DNA from: Oscillospiraceae bacterium
GTDB lineage: Bacteria > Bacillota > Clostridia > Oscillospirales > Oscillospiraceae
Direction of reading: 5' to 3'
Length of the DNA stretch: 62,726 nucleotides
Assembly (NCBI GenBank): GCA_017466215.1
Contig: JAFTUO010000014.1
Coordinates: 1-62,726, forward strand
Part shown: one piece after another, positions 7,662-16,391 of the stretch
How positions within the stretch are numbered: the stretch's first letter is position 1
How the letters are laid out: each line of letters starts with the position of its first letter
Position numbers and translations under genes: made by a program
The notes under the pieces: model-generated
What the model was told of the DNA's origin: nothing
Seen by the model: only the letters and a program-made list of their open reading frames with translations
The model's database searches: none

Positions 7662-9503
7662 TTAATCTTCTGCAATGCAGAAACCCATAGGCTTCAATGT
7701 CAGCCAGGTGGGGGCGGATATTTCCGCGCCGCAGCCCATCAGCAATTCGCTTCCGGGGACGTCCCAGTTTTCGTTGCTGCGGTTGAGATAGATGCGCAGC
7801 GTTTTGCCGCCGAAGCTTCGGGTGAAGCCCAGCCGTCCACTGCCTGCTTCGAAAAAGTGCAGATCGCCCAGGCGCAGGGCGTCATTTTCCTTGCGCAGCC
7901 GGCCTAAGCTGCGAAAATGCTCCAGCAAAATGGGATCTTCCTGCCCCCAGGGGTAGGGGCGGCGGTTAAAGGGATCGTTGTGGCCCTCCATACCGGCCTC
8001 ATCGCCGTAGTAAAGGCTGGGCGTGCCGGGGAGCATATACTGCAAAAATGTTGCCATCTGCAGCATCTGCCGGGCAGTCTGGTACTGCTGCATAGAAAGA
8101 TGGCGGGCTGCCTTTTCTTCCCGGGTGCCGTCAAAATCATCCACCAGCGCCGTCAGAATGCGGGCACTGTCGTGGGTGCTTAACAGATTCATATTGGCCA
8201 GAAAAACCTGAGGCGGATAGTTCTCCTGGATGGTCATTACCGTTTCGGCAAGGGCCTTGCCGTCATCTTTTTGCTGCAGGAAATTCAAAATGGCGGTGCG
8301 GAAGGGGTAGTTCATCACGCTGTCCAGCTGGCCGTCCACAAAGTAGCGGCGGCTGATGCCGTAGGCCCGCTTGTTGGAAGCGTCCTCCCACACCTCGCCC
8401 AGCAGCAGGGCATCGGGCCGCAGCTGCCGCAGGCGCTTCTTGAGAATGCTCAAAAACTCGGTGGGCAGCTCGTCGGCAACGTCTAAGCGGAAGCCGTCGC
8501 AGCCGGCCTTCAGCCAATGAGCGATGACGCTGTCCGGCCCTGTAATAATATATTCCACAAAAGCGGGGTCAAGCTTATTGACAGTGGGCAGGGTGTCGAA
8601 GCCCCACCAGCTGTTGTAATCGTCCGGCCAGTTTTTGAACTGATACCAGCTGTAATAGGGGGAATTTTTGGAGTTGTACGCGCCGTTCCCGCCAAAATTT
8701 CCGTCCTTGTCGAAATAGAGACTATTTGAGCCGGTGTGGGAGAACACACCGTCCAGGATCACCCGGATGCCCCGTTTGTGGGCGGCGTCGCACATCGCGG
8801 TGAAATCTTCAAGCGTACCCAGCATCGGATCGGGGGTCTTATAGTCGCCGGTGTCGTAGCGGTGGCTGGAAAAACTTTTGCTGATGGGATTCAGGTAAAG
8901 CACCGTCGTGCCCAGGGAGGCGATATAGTCCATCTTTTCCGTGATGCCACGGAAATTGCCGCCGTAAAAATCGTTGTTCAGGATGCGGCCTTGATCGTCC
9001 GGCTGCCAATGGACATCTTCGTCCCAGGTTTCGTGGACGGTGTAGGGCTGCAGCTTGCCGGTGAGGTCCACATCGCCCACCTTGCAGAATCGGTCGGGGA
9101 AGATCTGGTACATCGTTGCGCCCAGCGCCCACTGAGGCACGGAAAAATCCGCGCTGATGCAGCTGACCTGCCACAGGCTGCCCGCTTCCATATTGGTGTC
9201 GTCACCAAACTTAAAAAGGCGGAAGCCACCGTCGGGCTTGGAAACATAGAAGTAGTAAAAGTAAAGCCCGGGCTCACGAAGGCAGAAATCGCCCCGAAAA
9301 ATGTCGTAAGCGCCCATTTTGCCCTGCTTTTCCATCGGCGCGGCCATAACGAATTCGCCATCCGGGCCGCTGAAACGGCACTCCACATTGGTCGCCTGGA
9401 CAGATGAGGGGATATGGATGCGCAGGGTACAGTTTTGCTCCGGCAGCAGCGTGCCGAAGGGGTCTTTGAACTGCGTTAGCTTGCTGTTGAATAAAATACG
9501 CAT
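7662..9503 (-). CDS. GH13 alpha-amylase family glycoside hydrolase (neopullulanase/cyclomaltodextrinase-like)
   Basis: Predicted to cleave alpha-1,4-glucan or maltodextrin; no signal peptide, so cytoplasmic. Of 613 residues, about 1-125 form an N-terminal beta-sandwich as in neopullulanases and the TIM barrel follows. Conserved GH13 regions are DGVFSHTG (about 250), GFRLDVADE with the nucleophile Asp (about 335), LLGEVWED with the acid/base Glu (about 370) and STHDSARI with the third Asp (about 443). Start set at the ATG ending at 9503, preceded by AAGGAGT; an upstream in-frame ATG has no such site. It lies downstream of glgCDA but has its own promoter and is separated by a terminator and a repeat, so it fits glycogen or imported maltodextrin breakdown. 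Confidence 0.9.
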   Translation of the reverse strand: MRILFNSKLTQFKDPFGTLLPEQNCTLRIHIPSSVQATNVECRFSGPDGEFVMAAPMEKQGKMGAYDIFRGDFCLREPGLYFYYFYVSKPDGGFRLFKFGDDTNMEAGSLWQVSCISADFSVPQWALGATMYQIFPDRFCKVGDVDLTGKLQPYTVHETWDEDVHWQPDDQGRILNNDFYGGNFRGITEKMDYIASLGTTVLYLNPISKSFSSHRYDTGDYKTPDPMLGTLEDFTAMCDAAHKRGIRVILDGVFSHTGSNSLYFDKDGNFGGNGAYNSKNSPYYSWYQFKNWPDDYNSWWGFDTLPTVNKLDPAFVEYIITGPDSVIAHWLKAGCDGFRLDVADELPTEFLSILKKRLRQLRPDALLLGEVWEDASNKRAYGISRRYFVDGQLDSVMNYPFRTAILNFLQQKDDGKALAETVMTIQENYPPQVFLANMNLLSTHDSARILTALVDDFDGTREEKAARHLSMQQYQTARQMLQMATFLQYMLPGTPSLYYGDEAGMEGHNDPFNRRPYPWGQEDPILLEHFRSLGRLRKENDALRLGDLHFFEAGSGRLGFTRSFGGKTLRIYLNRSNENWDVPGSELLMGCGAEISAPTWLTLKPMGFCIAED

Positions 9504-9531
9504 AGAGGACTCCTTGTATTGTCTTTCCATT

Positions 9532-9560
9532 ACTGTACCACAAAATAGCTTTACAGGCAA
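9532..9560 (-). promoter_or_regulatory. Promoter of the GH13 gene
   Basis: On the minus strand TTGCCT, 17-bp spacer, TACAGT with an upstream TGG (extended -10). Confidence 0.6.
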
Positions 9561-9576
9561 GAGAAAAGCGGAGCAA

Positions 9577-9766
9577 AGCCTCCCTTGTGTAAAGGGAGGT
9601 GGGTCGCCGTAAGGCGACTCGGAGGGATTGTCGTGTCAGACTAGTTACAATCCCCCAGTCAAAAATCAAAGATTTTTGCCAGCCCTGCCGGGCCCGCGCC
9701 CCTTTTGTCCGCTTCGCGGACATTTTCCCCGCTGACGGGGAAATCTGCCCTTTACACAAGGGGGCC
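9577..9766. repeat. Dispersed hairpin repeat, family A (long copy)
   Basis: Begins with AGCCTCCCTTGTGTAAAGGG and ends TTTACACAAGGGGGCC, so its ends are inverted copies. The interior contains GGAGGGATTGT, CAATCCCCCAGTC and the palindromic core AAAAATCAAAGATTTTTGCC. This copy has extra GC-rich hairpins in its right half. It fills most of the glgA-GH13 gap (9504-9853); no gene is seen there. Confidence 0.8.
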
Positions 9767-9794
9767 TTGGGGCTCCCGCACCAGCAAATAGTAT

Positions 9795-9830
9795 AAAAAT
9801 TCCGACCTATGATCGTAACCATAGGTCGGA
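9795..9830 (-). terminator. Terminator after glgA
   Basis: TCCGACCTAT/ATAGGTCGGA 10-bp stem with a 10-base loop; the minus-strand sequence continues ATTTTTAT. Confidence 0.75.
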
Positions 9831-9853
9831 GTAAATATTTTACTATTTATTGA

Positions 9854-11299
9854 TCACTTTCCCAGCATTTGATGGAACAGCTCCATATACTTGCCGGCAG
9901 GCTTGTCCCAGCTGAAGTCCTGGCGCATATCTTTTTCCTGCAGGGCCTGGAATGCAGCCCGGTCTCGGCTGTACAGATCCAGACAGCGCTTGACGGTGGC
10001 GTAGAAATCGTCGCCGTTGTAGCTCTGGAATGTAAAGCCCAGGCCGCCCTTGCCGTCTGCGTCGCAGGGGGGCACGGTGTCCTTCAGACCGCCGGTGGCG
10101 TGGACCACCGGAACAGTGCCGTAGCGCATAGCATTCATCTGGCTCAGACCGCAGGGCTCGGACTTGGAGGGCATCAGATAGATGTCGCCGCCGGCGTAGA
10201 TCCGTGCCGCCAGACCCAGATTGAAGGTGATCTTTGCCGCCACCCGGTTGGGGAATTCGTCACTAAGCTCCCGGAAGAAATGCTCGTACTGGCTTTCACC
10301 TGTACCCAGGATCAGCAGCTGGCAATTTTCCTCCCACAAGAGCCTGCGGGCGATGTAGCACAGCAGATCCAGACCCTTGTGGCCGGCCAGCCGGGTAACC
10401 ATTACCATCAGCGGCGTGTCCGCATCCACCTTCAGACCCACTTCTTCCTGCAGCTTAGCCTTGCAGATGGCCTTGCCATCCCGGAAGGTGTCTGCGTTGT
10501 AATGGGCAGGTAGGTTGGGGTCAGCGTCGGGATTAAAAGTATTGATGTCAATGCCGTTGGTGATGCCGGTCAGCTTCCAGGCAGCATTTGCGATGGTGCC
10601 GTCCAGACCGTGGGCGTAGTAGGGGTACATCAGCTCCTGCGAATAGGTCTGAGAAACGGTGGTCAGCATATGGCAGCTCTCGATAGCGCCCTTCATCAGA
10701 TTCACAGCGCCGTTCATATCCAGCCGGCTGCGGAAATTCCAGGGAAGACCCAGCACATCATCAAAGAAATTGCCGGGCGCCCAGCCCTGATACTCGATGT
10801 TGTGGATGGTGTACATACACTTGGTGTAGGGGAAGCGCTGGTAGTAGATGGCGCTGAGGTAAGTGGGCACCAGCGCGGTCTGCCAGTCGTTGCACTGGAT
10901 CACATCCGGGTAAAAGCCCAGCGCGTCCAGGGTGTCCAGGCAGGCCTTGGAGAAGAAAGCATACCGCTCGCAGTCGTCGCCGTCACCATAGATAGCGCCG
11001 GTGCGGCCACCGAAATAGTAATCGTTGTCGATAAACAGTACCTGCACGCCGTCGGTGCGGCCTTCAAGCTTCATCACGCCGCAGTACTGCTCACGCCAGC
11101 CCAGCTGTACGTTAAAGTACTTAAGCTGCTGGACTTTCCATTTGGGGTCGTGTTTGATCTTGTTGTAGTAGGGCAGGATTAGAACGACCTCGTTGCCGGG
11201 GATGCGGGCCAGAGCAGAGGGCAGCGCCTCCATCACATCGCCCAAGCCGCCGGACTTGACATAGGGTGCGCCCTCGGAAGCGAGAATGGCGATTCTCAT
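9854..11299 (-). CDS. glgA: Glycogen synthase (ADP-glucose, GT5)
   Basis: Transfers glucose from ADP-glucose to the growing alpha-1,4-glucan chain. The 481 residues match the family length. The ADP-glucose binding motif KSGGLGD sits at residues 15-21 and the C-terminal GT-B signature SEPCGLSQMNAMRYG, followed by GGLKDT, is present. The ATG overlaps the glgD stop as ATGA, which suggests translational coupling; GAGGAG lies 6 bases upstream. It is the last gene of the glgC-glgD-glgA operon and is followed by a terminator. Confidence 0.96.
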   Translation of the reverse strand: MRIAILASEGAPYVKSGGLGDVMEALPSALARIPGNEVVLILPYYNKIKHDPKWKVQQLKYFNVQLGWREQYCGVMKLEGRTDGVQVLFIDNDYYFGGRTGAIYGDGDDCERYAFFSKACLDTLDALGFYPDVIQCNDWQTALVPTYLSAIYYQRFPYTKCMYTIHNIEYQGWAPGNFFDDVLGLPWNFRSRLDMNGAVNLMKGAIESCHMLTTVSQTYSQELMYPYYAHGLDGTIANAAWKLTGITNGIDINTFNPDADPNLPAHYNADTFRDGKAICKAKLQEEVGLKVDADTPLMVMVTRLAGHKGLDLLCYIARRLLWEENCQLLILGTGESQYEHFFRELSDEFPNRVAAKITFNLGLAARIYAGGDIYLMPSKSEPCGLSQMNAMRYGTVPVVHATGGLKDTVPPCDADGKGGLGFTFQSYNGDDFYATVKRCLDLYSRDRAAFQALQEKDMRQDFSWDKPAGKYMELFHQMLGK

Positions 11300-12408
11300 A
11301 CGGTATCTCCTCTTTTGACGATAATGGGATTGGTGGGCGTGCCGCAGAGGGTAGCGCCGGGACGTACGGTAATATCTTTGTCCAGAATGACGTATTTCAG
11401 CTTTGCACCTTCACCGACCACGGTGTCGTTCATAATGATGCAGTCTTCCACCTGCGCACCCTCGCGGACGGTAACATTACGGAACAAAATGGAATTTTCC
11501 ACTTCGCCCTCCAGCATACAGCCGTCGGCAACAACGCAGTTCTCGATCTCGCAATTCTCGCCGTAGTAGCTGGGAACGCGGTCGCGGACGCGGGTAAAGA
11601 CGGGGTGGTTATAGCCGAACATATCGTGGCGGATATTCTTGTCAATAAGGGCGATGCTGGTGCGGAAATATTCTTCCACAGACTCGTTGTACATCGCGAT
11701 TCCGGGGAACTGGTACACATTGATGGTGGCGGCATTTTTCTGCCACAGACCCAGCACCAGATCCCGGTCCATATGGAATAGGTTTCTGGCGATGTGCTCC
11801 TTGATCTGCTTTACCAGCCACTTCTTGCTCAGCACGAAGATATCCATAGATGCCAGATAATCGGCAGGTGCGATATAGTCAACGCCGATGTCAGCCACTT
11901 CGCCCTTGCCGTCTACCTTGACAGCCAGGTCCAGCTGCTTTTTGCCGTTGGCAATGCCGGTCTTGGTAACAACGGTGATATCCTTGCCGCTGTCGATGTG
12001 GCTCTGGATCACGTGCTTCAGGTCGATATTGGAAATGATGGCGGAGTCGATCATCACCACGTATTCATCCTCATCGCCGTGCTCCAGGAAGCCCATAACG
12101 GAGTGCAGGGCATCCAGCTTGCCGCGGTAGATGTCAGTGGTGGACATAGAGAAGGGAGTTAAGTATTCCAGGCCGCCTTCTTCCAGCTCCAGACCCCATT
12201 CTTCGCCTGCGCCGATGTGATTCATCAGAGACTGGTAATTGTGGCGGGAGATGATGCCAATGTGGCGGATGCCGGCAGCGGATAGGTTACTCAGCGCGAA
12301 GTCCACCTGGCGGTAGCGGCCGCCAAAGGGCAGGCTGGCCATAGTACGCTCATTGGTCAGCTGACCCAGAGAGGCATCGTTTGTAAAAATAATACCCATT
12401 ACATTCAT
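11296..12408 (-). CDS. glgD: GlgD, non-catalytic glucose-1-phosphate adenylyltransferase subunit
   Basis: 370-residue GlgC paralogue found in Firmicutes beside glgC, thought to form a hetero-oligomer and modulate ADP-glucose synthesis. The N-terminal nucleotidyltransferase fold is degenerate: it begins MNVMGIIFTNDASLGQLT instead of the GGxGxRLxxLT loop of GlgC. The C-terminal left-handed beta-helix shows hexapeptide repeats (ENCVVADGCMLEGEVENS). Start set at 12408, where AAGGAGGT overlaps the end of glgC; the open frame continues further upstream but lacks a suitable start. Expressed between glgC and glgA. Confidence 0.93.
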   Translation of the reverse strand: MNVMGIIFTNDASLGQLTNERTMASLPFGGRYRQVDFALSNLSAAGIRHIGIISRHNYQSLMNHIGAGEEWGLELEEGGLEYLTPFSMSTTDIYRGKLDALHSVMGFLEHGDEDEYVVMIDSAIISNIDLKHVIQSHIDSGKDITVVTKTGIANGKKQLDLAVKVDGKGEVADIGVDYIAPADYLASMDIFVLSKKWLVKQIKEHIARNLFHMDRDLVLGLWQKNAATINVYQFPGIAMYNESVEEYFRTSIALIDKNIRHDMFGYNHPVFTRVRDRVPSYYGENCEIENCVVADGCMLEGEVENSILFRNVTVREGAQVEDCIIMNDTVVGEGAKLKYVILDKDITVRPGATLCGTPTNPIIVKRGDTV

Positions 12409-12421
12409 GGCAGCAACCTCC

Positions 12422-13612
12422 TTACAGCATATCACCGGGCAGCAGCACGGTGTTGGCTTCCACGACAGCGCCCTTGCTGGTAACGCTGATCTTCTTCTTT
12501 TCGCCGGCCTTGAACGCACCGCCGACAACTGCATTCTTGCCGATGCGGCTGTTTTCGCCCAGGATGGCGTGGCGGACGATAGCACCGGGCTCGATGACGA
12601 CACCGGGCATGACCACGCTGTCTTCCACCAGTGCATCTGTGCCGATGGTGCAGCCGACGGAGATCACGCTGTGGCGGACTGTGCCGTAGACCTCAGAGCC
12701 TTCTGCGATGAAGCAGTTGATGGTCTTGGCCTCTTCGTCAATGTAGGAGGAGGGCTGGGCGCTGTTACGGGCGTAGATCTTGCTGCGCTCGTCGCCGCGG
12801 ATGTCAAACTCCGGATCTTTGCCCAGAAGCTCCATATTGGCTTCCCATAGAGAGTCGATAGTACCCACGTCCTTCCAGTAGCCGTCGAAGATGTAAGCCA
12901 TCATCTTGTGGCCGGCATTTAAGAGGGTGGGGATGATGTTCTTGCCAAAGTCGTTGGAGGAATCGGGATCTTCCTCGTCATTGATCAGCGCTTCCCGGAG
13001 GATGCTCCAGTTAAAGACGTAGATGCCCATAGAGGCGTTGGTGGACTTGGGCACTTTGGGCTTTTCCTCAAACTCGTAGATGGAGTTGTCGGGATTGGTG
13101 TTCAGAATGCCGAAGCGGGAGGCCTCCTCCAGGGGAACGGTACGCACCGCAATGGTGCAGGAAGCATTGTGCTTCTCGTGGTAGGCTACCATATCCGCGT
13201 AGTCCATCTTGTAGATATGGTCGCCGGAAAGAACGACCACATACTCGGGGTCAAAACGGTCGATAAAGTCGATGTTCTGATAGATGGCGTTGGCCGTGCC
13301 CTTATACCAGCCGCTCTTCTTGTCGTGGCGCTCGTAGGGGGGCAGAACCTGGGCGCAGCTGTGGGTCTTGTTCAGACCCCAGGGCTGACCGTTGCCGATG
13401 TATTCGTTCAGCTCCAGCGGCTGATACTGGGTCAGAATGCCCACGGTATCAATGCCGGAGTTGACACAGTTGGAAAGGGGAAAGTCGATGATGCGGTACT
13501 TTCCGCCGAAGGGTACGGCAGGCTTGGCGGTATTCTCCGTCAGCACCTTCAGACGGCTGCCTTGACCGCCGGCCAGCAGCATTGCGATACAACGTTTCTT
13601 CTGAAAGAACAT
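12422..13612 (-). CDS. glgC: Glucose-1-phosphate adenylyltransferase catalytic subunit
   Basis: Makes ADP-glucose and pyrophosphate from ATP and glucose-1-phosphate, the committed step of glycogen synthesis. The 396 residues contain the substrate loop [20 protein letters not shown], the [14 protein letters not shown] motif, [14 protein letters not shown] with the metal-binding Asp, and EEKPK. The C-terminal hexapeptide beta-helix domain is complete. First gene of glgC-glgD-glgA; AAGGAGT lies 7 bases before the ATG. Confidence 0.97.
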   Translation of the reverse strand: MFFQKKRCIAMLLAGGQGSRLKVLTENTAKPAVPFGGKYRIIDFPLSNCVNSGIDTVGILTQYQPLELNEYIGNGQPWGLNKTHSCAQVLPPYERHDKKSGWYKGTANAIYQNIDFIDRFDPEYVVVLSGDHIYKMDYADMVAYHEKHNASCTIAVRTVPLEEASRFGILNTNPDNSIYEFEEKPKVPKSTNASMGIYVFNWSILREALINDEEDPDSSNDFGKNIIPTLLNAGHKMMAYIFDGYWKDVGTIDSLWEANMELLGKDPEFDIRGDERSKIYARNSAQPSSYIDEEAKTINCFIAEGSEVYGTVRHSVISVGCTIGTDALVEDSVVMPGVVIEPGAIVRHAILGENSRIGKNAVVGGAFKAGEKKKISVTSKGAVVEANTVLLPGDML

Positions 13613-13685
13613 ATAGCTTACTCCTTACATAAAAGTTAGTTGCGGGTTAGAATCATCCACCATTAGCATACCATATTTTTACTGT

Positions 13686-14267
13686 TTAAGAAAGGGAAAA
13701 AATGGCTAAAATATCCGTTAGCTTTTCGTCATTTTCCACAACAGATGTCCAGGGAACGGGGAATTCAGTGGGCATTTCGCCGATATTTGACTGCTTTTGC
13801 AGCCAGATCACATCCAGATTCTGCCCCAGCTTGTAGCCACAGTTGGGAAATACGGCGAAAACCGCATAGCCCACTTTCTTGTGAAACGCCACAGAGCCGG
13901 TGTTTGTGCCGGTGACGACAGAGTAAATGGTCCGGTAGCCCTGCTGCCACAGAATGTACTCCAGCACGGCATACAGAGTCTTGCCCACACCCTTGCGCTG
14001 GGTTTCCGGCGCTAAGTAGATGGACACCTCGCAGCACCAGCGGTAGCCGGGGCGGGAAAAGGGCAGGCTGGCGTAGGCATAGCCCTTGACGCAGCCGTCT
14101 TCCTCCCAGACCAGCCAGGGGAATTGCTTGGTGTAGGTGGTTACCCGGTCGGTAAAGGTTTCCAAAGAGGGAACTTCATATTCAAAGGAATTGGTGGTGG
14201 TCAGAACGTGGGGCGCGTAAATTTCCAGCATCGCCGGCACGTCAGCCACGGTTGCTCTGCGGATCAT
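13686..14267 (-). CDS. GNAT N-acetyltransferase, phosphinothricin acetyltransferase-like
   Basis: Predicted acetyl-CoA-dependent N-acetyltransferase of 193 residues. It opens with IRRATVADVPAMLEIY, typical of the Pat/YwnH subgroup, and has the acetyl-CoA loop ETQRKGVGKTLY and a C-terminal FHKKVGYAVFAVF segment. Members acetylate phosphinothricin, methionine sulfoximine or unknown amines, so the substrate is not determined. It lies upstream of glgC on the same strand with a 73-base gap, but no functional link to glycogen is evident. Confidence 0.88.
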   Translation of the reverse strand: MIRRATVADVPAMLEIYAPHVLTTTNSFEYEVPSLETFTDRVTTYTKQFPWLVWEEDGCVKGYAYASLPFSRPGYRWCCEVSIYLAPETQRKGVGKTLYAVLEYILWQQGYRTIYSVVTGTNTGSVAFHKKVGYAVFAVFPNCGYKLGQNLDVIWLQKQSNIGEMPTEFPVPWTSVVENDEKLTDILAIFSLS

Positions 14268-14292
14268 AGCACTACCTCCAAGTTATGTAGAT

Positions 14293-14389
14293 TGTCATTC
14301 CGAGGAAGGGCGAAGCCCTGACGTGGGAATCTCCTGGGATTTTGTCCGTCGCAGGAGATTGCCACGGCCCTGCGGGCCTCACAATGACA
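14293..14389. repeat. Dispersed repeat, family C (TGTCATT...AATGACA ends)
   Basis: A 97-base element with terminal inverted repeats TGTCATT/AATGACA and internal inverted blocks (GGGCGAAGCCCTGACGTGG; CTCCTGG/GCAGGAG). A related 123-base copy lies at 23210-23332. It is MITE-like and non-coding. Confidence 0.8.
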
Positions 14390-14445
14390 GTAGGGTGAAT
14401 CTGATATTAAATCTATTTTACGTCAAGAAAGCGCCATCGTCAAGG

Positions 14446-14474
14446 TTGACAAGTTGGAAAATCAGGCGTAAAAT
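14446..14474 (+). promoter_or_regulatory. Strong promoter of the uORF-mgtE transcript
   Basis: Consensus TTGACA, 17-bp spacer, TAAAAT. Transcription should begin near 14481, leaving about 25 nt before the upstream ORF. Confidence 0.8.
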
Positions 14475-14505
14475 AAGAACACTTGAGTAAAAAGGAGGGA
14501 ACACC

Positions 14506-14574
14506 ATGGACACCGGTAATAGTGGCAGTATACCCGGCCGAAGTAGTATGCGGGCCGTGGTGGGCCTGTACTGA
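14506..14574 (+). CDS. Short upstream ORF (22 codons) in the mgtE leader
   Basis: An ATG with a strong AAGGAGGG Shine-Dalgarno opens 22 codons (MDTGNSGSIPGRSSMRAVVG, then LY) ending in TGA at 14572-14574, 57 bases before the mgtE ATG. It is the first ORF on the transcript from the 14446 promoter. It could be a regulatory leader peptide, or the front of a small membrane protein broken by a one-base change: the -1 frame across its end encodes a hydrophobic stretch up to mgtE. Function not recognised. Confidence 0.45.
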   Translation: MDTGNSGSIPGRSSMRAVVGLY

Positions 14575-14631
14575 TTTTAGTCGGTGTATTTGCCTTTTGT
14601 TTCACTATTTTCGAACAGGAGGAAATGCATC

Positions 14632-16011
14632 ATGGCAGAGAAATTTGATATTGTTACCAAAGCCCTCCGGAAGATGCTGGAGGAAAAGAAATATGCCGCC
14701 CTGCGGGATCTGCTGCTGGTGATGTATCCCAGCGATATTGCGGAGCTGTTTTACGACGTGGAGGAGGATAAGATCCCTCTGCTGTTCCGCTTGCTTCCCA
14801 AGGAATTGGCGGCAGAGACCTTTGTGGAGATGGAGCCCGAGGCCCAGGAATTGCTGATCCGCAGCTTCTCGGATAACGAGCTGAAAGAGATCGTGGACGA
14901 GCTGTATGTGGACGATGCGGCAGACCTGGTGGAGGAAATGCCGGCCAATGTGGTCAAGCGGATATTAAAGCAGGCAGACCCGGAAATGCGCAAGTCCATC
15001 AACCAGATCCTGCGCTACCCGGAAAATTCCGCAGGCTCGCTGATGACTACGGAGTATGTTTCCCTGCGGCCGGAAATGACCGTTGAGGAGGCCATCCTGC
15101 GCATCCGCCGACAGGGCGTGGACAAGGAGACCATCTACACCTGTTACGTTACCGCCAAGGACAGAAAGCTCTTGGGTATCGTTACGGTAAAGGATCTTCT
15201 GCTGGCAGAAGATGATGAGATGAAGATCTCGGATATTATGTCAATCAATATGATCTCCGTGAACACCAAGACCGACCAGGAAGAAGTGGCCCGTATGCTG
15301 GCTAAGTATAATTTCCTGGCGCTGCCCGTGGTGGATGGCGAGGATAGAATGGTGGGTATCATCACCTTCGACGACGCAATGGACGTCATCGAAGAAGAGA
15401 CCACCGAGGATATGGAGATTATGGGCGGTATGTTGCCGTCTGAAAAGACGTACCTTCGCAGCACGGCCTTTGATCTGTTCAAGAATCGAATCCCCTGGCT
15501 GATGCTTTTGATGGTGTCTGCCACCTTTACGGGACTGATCATTACCGCATTTGAGGGCGCATTGGCGGCGCAGGTGGCGCTGACTGCCTTTATTCCCATG
15601 CTGATGGGTACCGGCGGTAACTCCGGCTCTCAGTCTTCCGTTACGGTGATCCGTGCGCTGAGCCTGGATGAGCTGCGGTTTGCGGACATCGGCGTTGTTA
15701 TCTGGAAAGAGCTGCGCACCGCGATTTTGTGCGGCATAACGCTGGCCATCGTCTGCTTTGCCAAGATCTGGCTGGTGGACCGGCTGCTGATGGGAAACAC
15801 CGATATTACGGTAATGGTCAATGCGGTGGTGTGCCTGACTCTGGCGGCAACGGTGGTGCTGGCCAAGCTGGTTGGCTGCTGCCTGCCGATGATCGCAAAG
15901 GTCCTGCACTTAGACCCGGCGGTTATGGCAAGCCCCTTCATTTCCACCATTGTGGACGCGCTGTCGCTGCTGGTTTATTTCCTGTTTGCAAAAGCCCTTT
16001 TGGGTGTGTAA
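14632..16011 (+). CDS. mgtE: Magnesium transporter MgtE
   Basis: Gated Mg2+ channel, 459 residues. The N-terminal helical superhelix domain spans about 1-130, a CBS-domain pair about 131-255, and five membrane helices about 285-459. Conserved pore and metal-site segments are present: GTGGNSGSQSSVTVIRAL and DPAVMASPFISTIVDALSLL, whose first Asp is the pore Mg2+ ligand in this family. Start at 14632 follows AGGAGG with 7-base spacing; the earlier in-frame ATG at 14584 lies inside the leader. Mg2+ binding to the cytosolic domains closes the pore, so it balances uptake against internal Mg2+. Confidence 0.97.
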   Translation: MAEKFDIVTKALRKMLEEKKYAALRDLLLVMYPSDIAELFYDVEEDKIPLLFRLLPKELAAETFVEMEPEAQELLIRSFSDNELKEIVDELYVDDAADLVEEMPANVVKRILKQADPEMRKSINQILRYPENSAGSLMTTEYVSLRPEMTVEEAILRIRRQGVDKETIYTCYVTAKDRKLLGIVTVKDLLLAEDDEMKISDIMSINMISVNTKTDQEEVARMLAKYNFLALPVVDGEDRMVGIITFDDAMDVIEEETTEDMEIMGGMLPSEKTYLRSTAFDLFKNRIPWLMLLMVSATFTGLIITAFEGALAAQVALTAFIPMLMGTGGNSGSQSSVTVIRALSLDELRFADIGVVIWKELRTAILCGITLAIVCFAKIWLVDRLLMGNTDITVMVNAVVCLTLAATVVLAKLVGCCLPMIAKVLHLDPAVMASPFISTIVDALSLLVYFLFAKALLGV

Positions 16012-16014
16012 TAG

Positions 16015-16047
16015 AAAGCTGCCTGCTGGAAAGCAGGCAGCTTTTTT
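16015..16047 (+). terminator. Terminator after mgtE
   Basis: AAAGCTGCCTGCT stem with its complement, GGAA loop, then TTTTTT. Confidence 0.9.
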
Positions 16048-16082
16048 GCATATATAGATAAAAGCATTTGCAGCGGTGGATA

Positions 16083-16192
16083 AGCCTCCCTTGTGTAAAG
16101 GGAGGTGGCAAAAATCTTTGATTTTTGACGAAGGGATTGTCAATCCCCCAGTCAGCCTGATCGGCTGACAGCCCCCTTTGCACAAGGGGGCC
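16083..16192. repeat. Dispersed hairpin repeat, family A (short copy)
   Basis: AGCCTCCCTTGTGTAAAGGG at the left end, CCCCCTTTGCACAAGGGGG at the right end, internal AAAATCTTTGATTTTTGACG and CAATCCCCCAGTCAGC. It lies in the 380-base mgtE-hom gap together with the mgtE terminator and the hom promoter; no gene is seen there. Confidence 0.85.
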
Positions 16193-16298
16193 TTTGCGTG
16201 CTGCTGAACGGCAGGAATGATATTGCATAAGTTTGGCTGTCTTGCGGAAGATGTTTCTTCACTTTCTGCATAAAAGATATGTTTTTTTACGAAAATAC

Positions 16299-16327
16299 TT
16301 GGATTTTCTGCGGCTGTATGATATACT
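16299..16327 (+). promoter_or_regulatory. Promoter of the hom-lysC-asd operon
   Basis: TTGGAT, 17-bp spacer, TATACT. The leader to the hom ATG is about 60 bases, too short for a lysine riboswitch or T-box. Confidence 0.7.
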
Positions 16328-16391
16328 GTACAGGTTAAAAAGGAAAGTGTTTTTCCCTTGGAGAAAAATACGGACGCAGGAGGATATTTCT

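Noticed and set aside
8736..9407. 223-codon + strand frame opposite the GH13 gene
   Set aside because: Antisense shadow; GH13 catalytic motifs fix the coding strand.
14475..14631. M-box magnesium riboswitch before mgtE
   Set aside because: No M-box consensus is seen and the space is occupied by the short ORF.
14483..14722. 79-codon frame overlapping the mgtE start
   Set aside because: It begins at TTG inside the promoter/leader, has no ribosome binding site, and reads through mgtE in the wrong frame.
16328..16391. Lysine riboswitch or T-box before hom
   Set aside because: The leader is only about 60 bases and has no suitable structure.
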